Assembly: GCA_024639405.1 (NCBI GenBank)
Contig: JAHEIL010000048.1
Span: 1-64,000 of the forward strand
Reading direction: 5' to 3'
DNA length: 64,000 bases
DNA from: Crocinitomicaceae bacterium
GTDB taxonomy: Bacteria; Bacteroidota; Bacteroidia; Flavobacteriales_D; Crocinitomicaceae
The position numbers were made by a program, and so were the translations under genes. Each line of letters starts with the position of its first letter. Position 1 is the first letter of the stretch. The notes beneath the pieces were generated by a model. It ran no database searches, had not been told where the DNA came from, and saw nothing but the letters and a program-made list of their open reading frames with translations. This document shows, piece by piece, positions 41,032 through 49,712 of this stretch.

Positions 41032-41653
41032 TTATTGTCCAAATGGGTAATAAACACCTAATGTCATTAAAAATTTAGTGTCTCTTGTGAAACCTGAAGT
41101 AGAATTAATACCGTATGTGAAAGAACCTCGAACTCCTAACAAACGATCACTCATTTCAAATTGACCGCCTAAACCAAGTGTTGGTCCTACAACTGCTCCA
41201 ATTACAGGTGCAACGAAAGAATCTCCAAACTCTGCAGTAGATGTTGACTAAGCATATCCATAAGAGAAACCTAAACCAATATTAAAGTTAGCATCATCTA
41301 TGTCACCCATGTAATATTCTGCCATAATAGGAAATTGGTATCCTAAAGACCCACCTGTTTGAGAATTTAAGTTAAAACCAAGTGATGGATAAGCAGAAAC
41401 AGCAAAATTTGAATGTCTTGACAATTCAAACCCTAATGTGGCTTTATAAAAGATACTTGGAACTGATGCAATAGAAAAAACCTGATTCTGAACCAGAAGA
41501 AATTCCACTTCCATCAAAAAAAGTATAATCATAATCATAGCTATAAATCCCAATCAAAGCTTGTGCGCCAATTCCATGAAAGTATTCTTGTGCATGAGCT
41601 TTTTGTTTAAACATTGCAGCAAAAAGCGAAACTGCGATAATTAATTTTTTCAT
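41032..41653 (-). pseudogene. Outer-membrane beta-barrel-like protein gene, frameshift plus in-frame stop
   Basis: The reading starts MKKLIIAVSLFAAMFKQKAH with a signal peptide (cleavage after AHA). It breaks at an A6 run (41475-41480; T6 on the coding strand): removing one T joins SGSESG to FSIASVPSIFYKATLGFEL in the next frame. That frame then hits TAG at 41248-41250, after which the same frame runs on (STSTAEFGDSFVAP ... TLGVYYPFGQ) to TAA at 41032. Repaired, it would be about 206 aa, with alternating Gly/aromatic strands and a C-terminal YYPFGQ typical of small outer-membrane barrels. A -7 element and a terminator are still present. Recent inactivation or two sequencing errors are both possible. 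Confidence 0.8.
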
Positions 41654-41674
41654 AACTATTATTTAAGGTTTCAA

Positions 41675-41682
41675 CAAATGTA
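41675..41682 (-). promoter_or_regulatory. -7 element of the disrupted gene
   Basis: TACATTTG on the minus strand, 21 nt before the ATG at 41653. No TTG stands at N19, so the -33 is weak. Transcription may persist despite the broken reading frame. Confidence 0.4.
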
Positions 41683-41705
41683 ACAATAAAAGAAAATGAA
41701 AATAA

Positions 41706-41735
41706 AAAAGAGGCCGAAAAAGCCTCTTTATAAAA
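41706..41735 (-). terminator. Terminator after pdhB
   Basis: Stem AAAGAGGC / GCCTCTTT (8 bp) with a 7-nt loop, A-rich on one side, giving T-rich sequence on the minus-strand 3' side. It lies about 20 nt past the pdhB stop. Confidence 0.82.
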
Positions 41736-41751
41736 TAATATAGAATAAATT

Positions 41752-42729
41752 CTAATTTCTATACAATGTACTTTTAACTGCTTTTATTAATCGTTCTACA
41801 TTTGGTAAAGCTTCATCAATTAATGTTGGTGAAAAAGCAAATGGTGTGTCTGTTTGAGTAACACGCATAACTGGTGCATCTAAATAATCAAATGCATATC
41901 GTTGTAGATGATACGATATCTCTGAAGAGATTGAAGCCAATGGCCAAGACTCTTCCAAAACAACACATCTGTTAGTTTTCTTAACGGATTCAACTACACA
42001 CGCATAATCAATTGGACGTATAGTTCTTAAATCTATAATTTCAACAGAAATACCTTCTTTTTCTAATAACTCAGCAGCTTCATATGCTACTTTAATTATT
42101 TTTCCAAATGAAACTATTGTTACATCTGTTCCTTTTCTTTTAATATCAGCAACTCCAATTGGAATAATGTATTCTCCTTCTGGAATCTCTCCTTTATCTC
42201 CATACATTTTTTCAGATTCTAAAAACACAACTGGGTCATTATCTCTAATTGCAGCTTTTAATAATCCTTTAGCATCGTAAGGATTTGATGGAGTAATAAC
42301 TTTCAACCCCGGTACATGCGCATAAAATGCTTCAAAAGATTGTGAATGAGTTGCAGCTAATTGACCCGCTGTTCCATTTCCTCCACGGAAAACAATTGGA
42401 CAATGGTATTGACCTCCAGACATTTGCAGCATTTTTGCTGCACTATTAATGATTTGATCTGCTGCTAAAATCGCAAAGTTCCAAGTCATAAATTCAACGA
42501 TTGGCCGTAAACCATTCATAGAAGCCCCAACAGCAATTCCAGCGAAACCTAATTCAGCAATTGGCGTGTCAATAACTCTTTTTGGTCCGAATTCATCTAA
42601 CATGCCTTGCGACACTTTATAAGCACCATTGTATTCAGCAACTTCTTCACCCATTAAAAAAACGGATTCATCTCGACGCATTTCCTCAGACATTGCCTCT
42701 CTTAATGCCTCTCTAAATTGAACAGTTTT
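41752..42729 (-). CDS. pdhB: Pyruvate dehydrogenase E1 component, beta subunit
   Basis: Beta subunit of the heterotetrameric E1, which decarboxylates pyruvate using thiamine diphosphate. 325 aa from MKTVQFREALREAMSEEMRR; the track adds 12 residues. Seen are VFLMGEEVAEYNGAYKVSQG, RVIDTPIAELGFAGIAVGAS (with the ThDP-activating Glu), QYHCPIVFRGGNG and IIDLRTIRPID with LEESWP. No pdhA or E2 gene is adjacent, so the complex is encoded at separate loci. A branched-chain oxo-acid E1 beta is the alternative; the sequence fits PDH better. Confidence 0.9.
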   Translation of the reverse strand, partial: KTVQFREALREAMSEEMRRDESVFLMGEEVAEYNGAYKVSQGMLDEFGPKRVIDTPIAELGFAGIAVGASMNGLRPIVEFMTWNFAILAADQIINSAAKMLQMSGGQYHCPIVFRGGNGTAGQLAATHSQSFEAFYAHVPGLKVITPSNPYDAKGLLKAAIRDNDPVVFLESEKMYGDKGEIPEGEYIIPIGVADIKRKGTDVTIVSFGKIIKVAYEAAELLEKEGISVEIIDLRTIRPIDYACVVESVKKTNRCVVLEESWPLASISSEISYHLQRYAFDYLDAPVMRVTQTDTPFAFSPTLIDEALPNVERLIKAVKSTLYRN

Positions 42730-43046
42730 CATAGCTATAAATTTAATCGCTTTTGTTTGTAACAACTAAATTGAATTAATTTCATCAAATGTTTCTAATA
42801 ATTCAATTTAGGATGCCAAAAATAATAAACTTTAAACAATGTACAATACCCTTTTTTTAAAGATCTTTCAAAAAATCACATCGGTTAGTGTAAAAATGAC
42901 GCTTTGTCTATTATTCCTATGAATCTAAAATCCTTTATTCCATTGATTTTTTGTTTTTTATTTCAAAATCTTTTTTTCAAGATTAAATGAACATTCTAGT
43001 CGGAATTTTTGTTTTAAATTTGCAACCGATAGAAAAAAAATCAAAG
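42730..43046. other. Divergent intergenic region pdhB / etfB
   Basis: About 317 bp, A/T-rich. It contains the etfB -7 element (43015-43022) and presumably the pdhB promoter; a TAAATTTA-like element lies within 15 nt of the pdhB ATG, with a TTG 17 nt further up. No supported gene is present. A 23-codon hydrophobic ORF from 42919 has no supporting evidence. Confidence 0.5.
43015..43022 (+). promoter_or_regulatory. -7 element for etfBA
   Basis: TAAATTTG, 24 nt before the etfB ATG at 43047. No TTG is found at the usual distance. It lies inside the N-terminal extension drawn by the ORF track, which supports the shorter etfB. Confidence 0.5.
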
Positions 43047-43787
43047 ATGAAAATACTTGTTTGTATAAGTAAATCACCAGACACAACTTCAAAAATTGCC
43101 TTTACAGACAATAATACAAAGTTTGATGAAAATGGTGTTCAATACATTGTTAACCCTTATGATGAGTGGTACGCATTGGTTAGAGCCTTAGAATTGAAAG
43201 AAACAATTGGAGGAAATGTTACGATTGTTACAGTAGGAAATGCAGCAGATGAGGCAATCATCCGTAAAGCATTAGCTATTGGAGCAGATGAAGCAGTTAG
43301 AATTGATGCTGATCCAACAGATGCCTATTATACGGCAATGCAAATTGCGGATTATGCTAAATCAAATGGATTTGATTTAGTGTTGACTGGAAAAGAAACA
43401 ATTAATTACAATGGTTCACAAGTTGGAGGAATGATTGCTGAAGCAATGGATTTACCTTTTGTATCATTGGCTACAAAATTAGATGCTGCCGGTACAACAT
43501 TAACATTAGAACGCGAAATTGTTGGTGGTGTTCAAGTTGTAGAAGTTCAAACTCCAGCGGTTATTTCTTGTGCAAAAGGAATGGCAGAACAACGTATTCC
43601 AAACATGCGTGGTATCATGGCTGCCAGAACAAAACCTCTTCAGGTAATTGCTCCAGTTGCAGTTGAAACTTTGACAACATACACAACGTATACAATGCCA
43701 AACGCTAAATCAGCATGCAAACTAATAGATCCTTCAAATATGGATGAATTAGTTGAGTTATTGCACAACGAAGCAAAAGTAATTTAA
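43047..43787 (+). CDS. etfB: Electron transfer flavoprotein beta subunit
   Basis: Forms with EtfA an FAD (and AMP) carrier that takes electrons from acyl-CoA dehydrogenases. 246 aa from MKILVCISKSPDTTSKIAFT; the 20 extra residues in the track overlap a promoter element. Features: IVNPYDEWYALVRALELKE, ALAIGADEAVRID, LVLTGKETINYNGSQVGGMI and CAKGMAEQRIPNMRGIMAAR. etfA follows after 16 nt. Works with the acyl-CoA enzymes elsewhere in the window by pathway logic. Confidence 0.96.
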   Translation: MKILVCISKSPDTTSKIAFTDNNTKFDENGVQYIVNPYDEWYALVRALELKETIGGNVTIVTVGNAADEAIIRKALAIGADEAVRIDADPTDAYYTAMQIADYAKSNGFDLVLTGKETINYNGSQVGGMIAEAMDLPFVSLATKLDAAGTTLTLEREIVGGVQVVEVQTPAVISCAKGMAEQRIPNMRGIMAARTKPLQVIAPVAVETLTTYTTYTMPNAKSACKLIDPSNMDELVELLHNEAKVI

Positions 43788-43803
43788 TCTTAAAAAAGTA
43801 AAT

Positions 43804-44748
43804 ATGTCTACATTAGTATATATAAATAGTAACAACGGATTAAATAAAGCAGCTTTAGAAGTCGTTACGTATAGTAAAAATTTAGGTGGAAATGTAACTG
43901 TAATTGCTACAGGTTCATCTAATCAAGAATTGTTAGCAACATTAGGTCAATACGGTGCCTCAAAAGTAATTTTTGAAGCGTCCGTAACAGCCGATGATGC
44001 TCAACAATTAACAGAATTAATTGCAACTGTTGCTCAAGCAGAAAATGCAGCAACAATTGTATTTTCTCACGATGTTGTCGCAAAAGCAATCGCTCCACGT
44101 TTATCTGTTAAATTAAAAGCTGGCTTAGTTTCTGGAGCAATTGAAGCACCAAATGCTGATGGTTCAATTAAAGTGAATGTTTTCTCAGGAAAAGCATTTG
44201 GTAGTGTAAAGGTTACAAGTGATAAAAAAATTATTTCTCTTTTACCTAATAGTATTCAACCAAGTATTTCAGGAAGCAATTGTTCTGTAGAAGCATTTAA
44301 TGGAACACTAACTACTTCCAAAATTAAAGTTATCAGCACCAAAAAACCAGAAGGAGCAATTCCACTTCCTGAAGCAGAATTAGTTGTTTCAGCAGGAAGA
44401 GGATTAAAAGGACCAGAAAACTGGGGAATGGTAGAAGATTTAGCAGCTGCTTTGGGAGCAGCAACAGCTTGTTCTCGACCTGTAGCTGATATTGGCTGGA
44501 GACCTCACCACGAGCATGTTGGCCAAACAGGTGTTGCCATTCGTCCTAACTTATACATTGCTGCCGGAATTTCTGGTGCAATTCAACATTTAGCTGGCGT
44601 TAATGGATCAAAAGTGATAGTTGTTATTAATACTGACGCTGAAGCGCCTTTCTTTAAAGCTGCTGACTATGGTATTATAGGTGATGCTTTTGAAGTTTTA
44701 CCAAAATTAACTGCTGCAGTTAAAAAATTCAAAGCAGAAAACCATTAA
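43804..44748 (+). CDS. etfA: Electron transfer flavoprotein alpha subunit
   Basis: FAD-binding partner of EtfB. 314 aa. The C-terminal FAD domain is complete: LVVSAGRGLKGPENWGMVED, ACSRPVADIGWRPHHEHVGQ, TGVAIRPNLYIAAGISGAIQ and INTDAEAPFFKAADYGIIGD. The N-terminal domain is poorly conserved, as usual. A good terminator follows. Confidence 0.96.
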   Translation: MSTLVYINSNNGLNKAALEVVTYSKNLGGNVTVIATGSSNQELLATLGQYGASKVIFEASVTADDAQQLTELIATVAQAENAATIVFSHDVVAKAIAPRLSVKLKAGLVSGAIEAPNADGSIKVNVFSGKAFGSVKVTSDKKIISLLPNSIQPSISGSNCSVEAFNGTLTTSKIKVISTKKPEGAIPLPEAELVVSAGRGLKGPENWGMVEDLAAALGAATACSRPVADIGWRPHHEHVGQTGVAIRPNLYIAAGISGAIQHLAGVNGSKVIVVINTDAEAPFFKAADYGIIGDAFEVLPKLTAAVKKFKAENH

Positions 44749-44790
44749 TTTACAATGATAATATTGTAACTTTACTGAAAATAAATTAAT

Positions 44791-44820
44791 TAGGGAAGCA
44801 GATTTGCTTCCCTATTTGTT
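44791..44820 (+). terminator. Terminator after etfBA
   Basis: Stem AGGGAAGCA / TGCTTCCCT (9 bp) with a short GATT-type loop, followed by a moderate T run (ATTTGTTT). About 43 nt after the etfA stop. Confidence 0.82.
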
Positions 44821-44848
44821 TCAATAACAATTAAACTTCTTAGGAAGG

Positions 44849-45436
44849 ATGAATAAAATAAAATTAGAAATTGCTGGACTTTCATACAGTCAAACACAAT
44901 CGGGTGCGTATGCACTTGTCCTAGTTGAGACAGGTGGAAAAAGACAATTACCAATTATCATTGGAAGCTTTGAAGCGCAAGCAATTGCGATTGAATTGGA
45001 GAAAATGACTCCTACTCGACCATTGACACATGACTTATTTAAAAGTTTTGCGCAATCCTTTTCTATACAAGTAAATGAAGTTGTTATTTACAATTTGAAT
45101 GAAGGAATATTTTATGCAAAATTGATTTGTGAAAAAGATGGATTAATCACTGAGATTGATGCGCGAACTTCTGATGCAATTGCTATTGGAATTCGATTTA
45201 ATGCAACAATTTACACGTTTGAATCTATATTATCAAATGCTGGAGTTCTTTTAGATGAGAATGAATTCGATGTTCCAAAATTAGAAGAAGCAGAAAATAA
45301 TGAAATAGAAACAAATTCTTTTTTAAATTTATCGATTGAAGAATTAACAGATCAATTAAATGAGGCCCTTGAAAATGAAGCCTATGAAATTGCATCAAAA
45401 ATTCGTGATGAAATTAATAAAAGAACATCTAAATAA
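44849..45436 (+). CDS. Bifunctional nuclease (BFN) domain protein with UVR motif
   Basis: 195 aa. The BFN/DUF151 domain fills about 1-140: GAYALVLVETGGKRQLPIII, THDLFKSFAQSF and EIDARTSDAIAIGIRF. A UvrB/UvrC-like UVR motif lies at the C-terminus (LTDQLNEALENEAYEIASKI). BFN relatives have been reported with nuclease activity; the cellular role in Bacteroidota is not established. First gene of the rightward run after the etfA terminator; the AGGAAGG directly before the ATG has no spacer and is unlikely to act as an SD. Confidence 0.85.
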   Translation: MNKIKLEIAGLSYSQTQSGAYALVLVETGGKRQLPIIIGSFEAQAIAIELEKMTPTRPLTHDLFKSFAQSFSIQVNEVVIYNLNEGIFYAKLICEKDGLITEIDARTSDAIAIGIRFNATIYTFESILSNAGVLLDENEFDVPKLEEAENNEIETNSFLNLSIEELTDQLNEALENEAYEIASKIRDEINKRTSK

Positions 45437-45455
45437 TAACATAAAAACTACTGCC

Positions 45456-46715
45456 ATGCTTTCTATTAAACAACGTTTGATTTACATGAATTTCTTGCAA
45501 TTTTTTGTTTGGGGAGCTTGGTTAATCACAATTGCGAATTATTGGTTTGACACAAAACATTGGTCGCCGTCGGAATTTGGAGCGATTTTTTCTACACTTG
45601 GAATTTCTTCGTTGTTTATGCCAACAATAATGGGGATATTAGCTGATCGTTGGGTCAACGTTGAAAAGCTATATGCTATTTTACACATTTTTGGAGGACT
45701 GTTATTAGCATATATTCCTTTTGTCTCAAATTCATCGGATTTCTTCTGGGTTATATTTTTTGCAATGATGTGCTACATGCCAACAATAGCACTTTCGAAT
45801 TCTATCTCATATTCCACGTTAAAAAATAATAATTTAGACATTGTAAAAGATTTTCCACCGATTCGCGTATGGGGTACAATTGGATTTATTGCAGCAATGT
45901 GGGTAACGAATTTAACTGGAAATAAAGCTTCTGAAAATCAATTTTACATCGCTGCAATTTCTGCCATTTTATTAGGTATTTATTCATTTACATTGCCGAA
46001 ATGTCCACCTCAAAAGACAAGTGAAAAAAGCAAAAAGTTAGATAAAATCATTGGATTAGATGCTTTTAAGCTATTTAAAACATACAAAATGGCGTTGTTT
46101 TTCTTATTTTCCATGTTGTTAGGCGCAGCATTGCAACTGACAAATATGTACGGCGATGTTTATTTATCAGAATTTAAAAATATTGCAGCGTATAAAAATT
46201 TATGGGTGGTCGAACATTCTACCATCATCATGTCTATTTCACAAGTATCAGAAACATTATTCATTCTTGCAATCCCTTTCTTTTTAAAACGTTTTGGAAT
46301 CAAACGTGTCATGTTAATAAGCATGTTTGCTTGGGTACTCAGATTTGGATTATTAGCCTATGGGAATCCTGCTGAAGGCTTGTGGATGATAATAGTGTCA
46401 TGCATAGTTTATGGAATGGCATTTGACTTTTTCAATGTTTCAGGCTCATTATTTATTGAAACAACAACATCTTCAAGAATACGATCAAGTGCGCAGGGAT
46501 TATTTATGATGATGACTAATGGATTTGGGGCTATTCTAGGTAGTTTTTCAAGCGGTATAATCATTGAAAGATTTTACAAATTAGCTGATGGAGGAAATGA
46601 TTGGAAAGGGATTTGGCTATTATTTGCTACGTATGCTTTAATTGTTGCATTGTTATTTGCATTGTTTTTCAAACACAAACACGATCCCAACCAACGTGTA
46701 GAAATCAATCATTAA
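45456..46715 (+). CDS. Nucleoside permease (NHS/NupG-type major facilitator)
   Basis: Inner-membrane proton symporter, probably for nucleosides. 419 aa from MLSIKQRLIYMNFLQFFVWG; the track start lies inside the previous gene. About 12 transmembrane helices are seen, with N-terminal FLQFFVWGAWLITIANYWF, the LADRWVNVEKLYAILHIFGG loop, and the C-terminal AFDFFNVSGSLFIETTTSS followed by RIRSSAQGLFMMMTNGFGA. These blocks are typical of the NHS family. Substrate is by family inference. The next gene starts 1 nt after its stop. Confidence 0.85.
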   Translation: MLSIKQRLIYMNFLQFFVWGAWLITIANYWFDTKHWSPSEFGAIFSTLGISSLFMPTIMGILADRWVNVEKLYAILHIFGGLLLAYIPFVSNSSDFFWVIFFAMMCYMPTIALSNSISYSTLKNNNLDIVKDFPPIRVWGTIGFIAAMWVTNLTGNKASENQFYIAAISAILLGIYSFTLPKCPPQKTSEKSKKLDKIIGLDAFKLFKTYKMALFFLFSMLLGAALQLTNMYGDVYLSEFKNIAAYKNLWVVEHSTIIMSISQVSETLFILAIPFFLKRFGIKRVMLISMFAWVLRFGLLAYGNPAEGLWMIIVSCIVYGMAFDFFNVSGSLFIETTTSSRIRSSAQGLFMMMTNGFGAILGSFSSGIIIERFYKLADGGNDWKGIWLLFATYALIVALLFALFFKHKHDPNQRVEINH

Positions 46716-46716
46716 A

Positions 46717-47688
46717 ATGCCTAATTTTTCATCGATATTTAATATCCAATCAGCACGTGAATTTGAGAAAATTGCATTAGATATTTTCGACTATCAATCA
46801 GAAAATTGTTTGATTTATAAAGCCTTTATTCATTCACTTGGCAAAAAAAGACCAACAAAATTAGAGGAGATTCCTTTTCTTCCAATTGATTTTTTTAAAA
46901 CACACACTGTAACTTGTTTCACAGAAGTTGATCCTGAAAAAATATTTCTAAGTAGTGGCACAACTCAAAGTATAAAAAGTCAGCATCCAATTCACGATCT
47001 AAAACTTTACGAGACTTCATTCTTAACAACTTACCAACAATTCATTGGTCAACCTAAAGATCAAATTATTCTTGCACTATTACCCAATTATGTTGAACAA
47101 GGGTCTTCAAGTTTGGTATACATGGTCGATCGATTAATTAAGGAAAGTATGAACGACTTATCAGGTTTTTTACTAAACGATCTTTTTGAAGTAGAAAAAC
47201 GCTACCAGCAAGCATTAATTTCAGGAAAAAAAGTAGTGATTTTTGGTGTTTCATATGCTCTTTTAGACTTAGCGGAACAACATATTGATCTTTCAAATGC
47301 AACGATTATTGAAACAGGTGGAATGAAAGGTCGACGGAAAGAAATGACCAAATCTGAATTGCATACTGCCTTGAAAAAGGGATTAAATGTTCCTGTTATT
47401 CATTCAGAATATGGAATGACCGAATTACTTTCACAAGCATATAGTGACCAAAACGAATTGTTTACCCCTCCAACTTGGATGAAAATAATCTGTCGAGACG
47501 TTAATGATCCTTTTCACCTTGTAGCTGAAGGAAAAACTGGAGGAATCAATGTGATTGACCTTGCAAATATCAATAGCTGTTGTTTTATTGCTACCCAAGA
47601 TCTAGGTCAAATTCACGGAAACCAATTTAAAGTTATGGGTCGCTTTGATCAATCAGATATTAGAGGGTGTAATTTATTAATTGAATAA
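46717..47688 (+). CDS. LuxE/PaaK-like acyl-protein synthetase family enzyme
   Basis: 323 aa. It resembles the acyl-protein synthetase (LuxE) branch of adenylate-forming enzymes: FLPIDFFKTHTV and FLSSGTTQSIKSQHPIHD (the P-loop-like SSGTT), then IIETGGMKGRRKEMTKSELH and HSEYGMTELLSQAYS (the YGMTE adenylate motif). In LuxE the enzyme activates a fatty acid and transfers it to a protein; no lux genes are here. In Bacteroidota it is usually annotated only as an acyl transferase. Acceptor and acyl group are unknown. Confidence 0.75.
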   Translation: MPNFSSIFNIQSAREFEKIALDIFDYQSENCLIYKAFIHSLGKKRPTKLEEIPFLPIDFFKTHTVTCFTEVDPEKIFLSSGTTQSIKSQHPIHDLKLYETSFLTTYQQFIGQPKDQIILALLPNYVEQGSSSLVYMVDRLIKESMNDLSGFLLNDLFEVEKRYQQALISGKKVVIFGVSYALLDLAEQHIDLSNATIIETGGMKGRRKEMTKSELHTALKKGLNVPVIHSEYGMTELLSQAYSDQNELFTPPTWMKIICRDVNDPFHLVAEGKTGGINVIDLANINSCCFIATQDLGQIHGNQFKVMGRFDQSDIRGCNLLIE

Positions 47689-47722
47689 TTCAAAAAAATA
47701 ATTAATTACATTTACAGAAATT

Positions 47723-48112
47723 ATGACAAATTCAACGCTTTTAATTTTATTATCTATTGGACTTGGCGCTGGCATGCTTAGCGGCTTTGTTGGAATTGGC
47801 GGCGGTGTTGTTATTGTTCCTGCATTGGTGTTTTTATTAGGTTTAAGTCAACATGAAGCGCAAGGGACGAGTTTATTTGTACTCGTTATGCCTGTTGTTT
47901 TTCTTGCTTTAACAAATTATTGGAAAACAGGTAATGTCAATTGGAAATATGGTCTGATCATTGCAATTGCATTTATTATTGGTGGTTATTTCGGTTCTAA
48001 ATTATCATTAAAACTATCACCTCAAATTGTTAAATTAATATTCGGTCTTTTAATGGCATATGTTTCATTCAAACTAATTTTTTCAAGTATTCAAGAAATA
48101 AAAGCAAAATGA
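47723..48112 (+). CDS. Half-size TauE/SafE-family membrane permease
   Basis: 129 aa with about four transmembrane helices. It contains one copy of the TauE/SafE repeat: GLGAGMLSGFVGIGGGVVIV, LGLSQHEAQGTSLFVLVMPV and GGYFGSKLSLKLSPQIVKLI. The usual family has two such halves (about 250 aa), so this form must dimerise to make a full transporter. It ends complete, with a stop, and overlaps the M20 peptidase by 4 nt, so it is not an obvious truncation. Sulfite or organosulfonate export is only the family name; the substrate is not known. A TACATTTA -7-like element lies just upstream. Confidence 0.8.
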   Translation: MTNSTLLILLSIGLGAGMLSGFVGIGGGVVIVPALVFLLGLSQHEAQGTSLFVLVMPVVFLALTNYWKTGNVNWKYGLIIAIAFIIGGYFGSKLSLKLSPQIVKLIFGLLMAYVSFKLIFSSIQEIKAK

Positions 48113-49296
48113 ATTCAACAATTATTGATACAATAAATTCAAAAGCAGCAGCAATCTTTCAGAAAGTAATCGCTTACAGAAAGCATCTTCATGCGCATCC
48201 TGAATTATCTTTTCAAGAAGTTGAAACCATGAAATTTGTAGCTGAAAAATTAACTGAATTAGGAATTGAACATACTGCTGGTGTTGGAAAAACTGGAGTT
48301 GTGGCACTTATAAAAGCAGCTCACCATACAGACGAAATGTCGTGCATTGGACTCCGTGCAGATCTTGACGCATTGCCTATTTTAGAAGAAACAGGATTAG
48401 ATTTCGCTTCTAAAAACAAAGGCGTAATGCACGCTTGTGGTCACGATGTTCACACATCAATTTTATTAGGTACTGCTGAAATATTAGCCGAATTGCGCCA
48501 TGAACTTCCTCAACCTGTAAAATTAATTTTCCAACCAGGAGAAGAACAAAACCCAGGCGGTGCAACTTTTATGCTTGCTGATGGCGTATTAGAAAATCCG
48601 ACTGTAAAAGAAATGTATGCTTTACATGTATTTCCTGAGATGGAAACAGGTAAAATAGGATTTAAAGAAGGATTATACATGGCTTCTAGCGATGAAATAC
48701 ATTTAACAATCCATGGAAAAGGAGGTCATGGAGCCACACCTGCAGCTTGTATTGATCCCATCGTAATTGGCGCTAATTTAATCGTTCAATTGCAGCAAAT
48801 CATCAGCAGAAAATGCAACCCAAGTATTCCTTCTGTATTAACCTTTGGACATTTTGAAGCACTCGGATCTACCAATGTAATTCCATCTAAAGCAATTTTG
48901 AAAGGAACCTTTCGAACAATGGATGAGACATGGAGAGCAGAAGCACTTTCTTTAATTAAAACACAAATTCATGCCCTTGTTGAAAGTCAAGGTGCAACAG
49001 TTGAATTAACGATAAGTAAAGGTTATCCATTTTTAAAAAATGACCCTGTTACAACATCAAATCTAAAGTCGAAAGCGGCTCAAATACTTGGAAAAGAAAA
49101 TGTTATTGATTTACCAATTCGAATGACTTCTGAAGATTTCGCATTTTATGCACAACAAATACCCGTTTGTTTTTTTAGATTAGGTGTTAGGAATGAAGCA
49201 AAAGGAATTATTCATGCAGTTCATAATTCAAAGTTTGACAGTGATGACGCTGCTTTGTTAACAGGAATGAAATCAATGGCAATCGCAGTTTTTTAA
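48109..49296 (+). CDS. M20-family amidohydrolase/carboxypeptidase
   Basis: 395 aa zinc-dependent hydrolase of the HipO/AmhX type, cutting N-acyl amino acids or small amides. Motifs: RKHLHAHPELSFQEVETMKF, GLRADLDALPILEETGLDF, HACGHDVHTSILLG (metal ligands), FQPGEEQNPGGATFML, the dimerisation domain with GGHGATPAACIDPIV, and MTSEDFAFY near the end. No signal peptide, so it is cytoplasmic. The exact substrate is unknown. Confidence 0.9.
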   Translation: MNSTIIDTINSKAAAIFQKVIAYRKHLHAHPELSFQEVETMKFVAEKLTELGIEHTAGVGKTGVVALIKAAHHTDEMSCIGLRADLDALPILEETGLDFASKNKGVMHACGHDVHTSILLGTAEILAELRHELPQPVKLIFQPGEEQNPGGATFMLADGVLENPTVKEMYALHVFPEMETGKIGFKEGLYMASSDEIHLTIHGKGGHGATPAACIDPIVIGANLIVQLQQIISRKCNPSIPSVLTFGHFEALGSTNVIPSKAILKGTFRTMDETWRAEALSLIKTQIHALVESQGATVELTISKGYPFLKNDPVTTSNLKSKAAQILGKENVIDLPIRMTSEDFAFYAQQIPVCFFRLGVRNEAKGIIHAVHNSKFDSDDAALLTGMKSMAIAVF

Positions 49297-49712
49297 TGAT
49301 AAAAGTACTTCAAATAGCACTTATCTTCATGCTTCTTTTAGCTTGTAACAAAGAACAAACTTTGTTAGACGAATTAAATGGTGCTTGGAAAATTAATGGT
49401 GTTACTTTAACTGACAGTGAAGGAATACGATATGAAGGAACAACAACAGTTGGACAATTAAATTTCAATAGTAATTCAAAAACATATACATTCAACTTGA
49501 AATATAATACAAGTTTTGTATCCAATAATTATAATTTCAATGGAACGTTTACATTAAGTTCAGACAATAAAACAGTTCATTTAAACTATTTAAAAACTTC
49601 CAATGAGCTTTATTCTTTTGAATTCAAACTCATTTATGCTTCTAAAGATTATTTGAAAATCGAATATTGGGACGAGTCTTATCGATTGAATACCCTACTT
49701 TTTTCACGTTAA
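49296..49712 (+). CDS. Small lipoprotein with lipocalin-like beta fold
   Basis: 138 aa. Signal peptide with lipobox (LMLLLACNKEQ). The mature part starts LLDELNGAWKINGVTLTDSE and has alternating beta-strand patterns (VGQLNFNSNSKTYTFNLKYN, FEFKLIYASKDYLKIEYW) like the lipocalin-type lipoproteins common in Bacteroidota. Function unknown. Its ATG overlaps the M20 stop by 1 nt, and its 3' end overlaps recQ by 4 bp, convergent. Confidence 0.7.
   Translation: MIKVLQIALIFMLLLACNKEQTLLDELNGAWKINGVTLTDSEGIRYEGTTTVGQLNFNSNSKTYTFNLKYNTSFVSNNYNFNGTFTLSSDNKTVHLNYLKTSNELYSFEFKLIYASKDYLKIEYWDESYRLNTLLFSR

Noticed and set aside
42919-42990. 23-codon hydrophobic ORF between pdhB and etfB
   Set aside because: No signal, no promoter or conservation evidence, and the composition is what A/T-rich intergenic DNA gives by chance.
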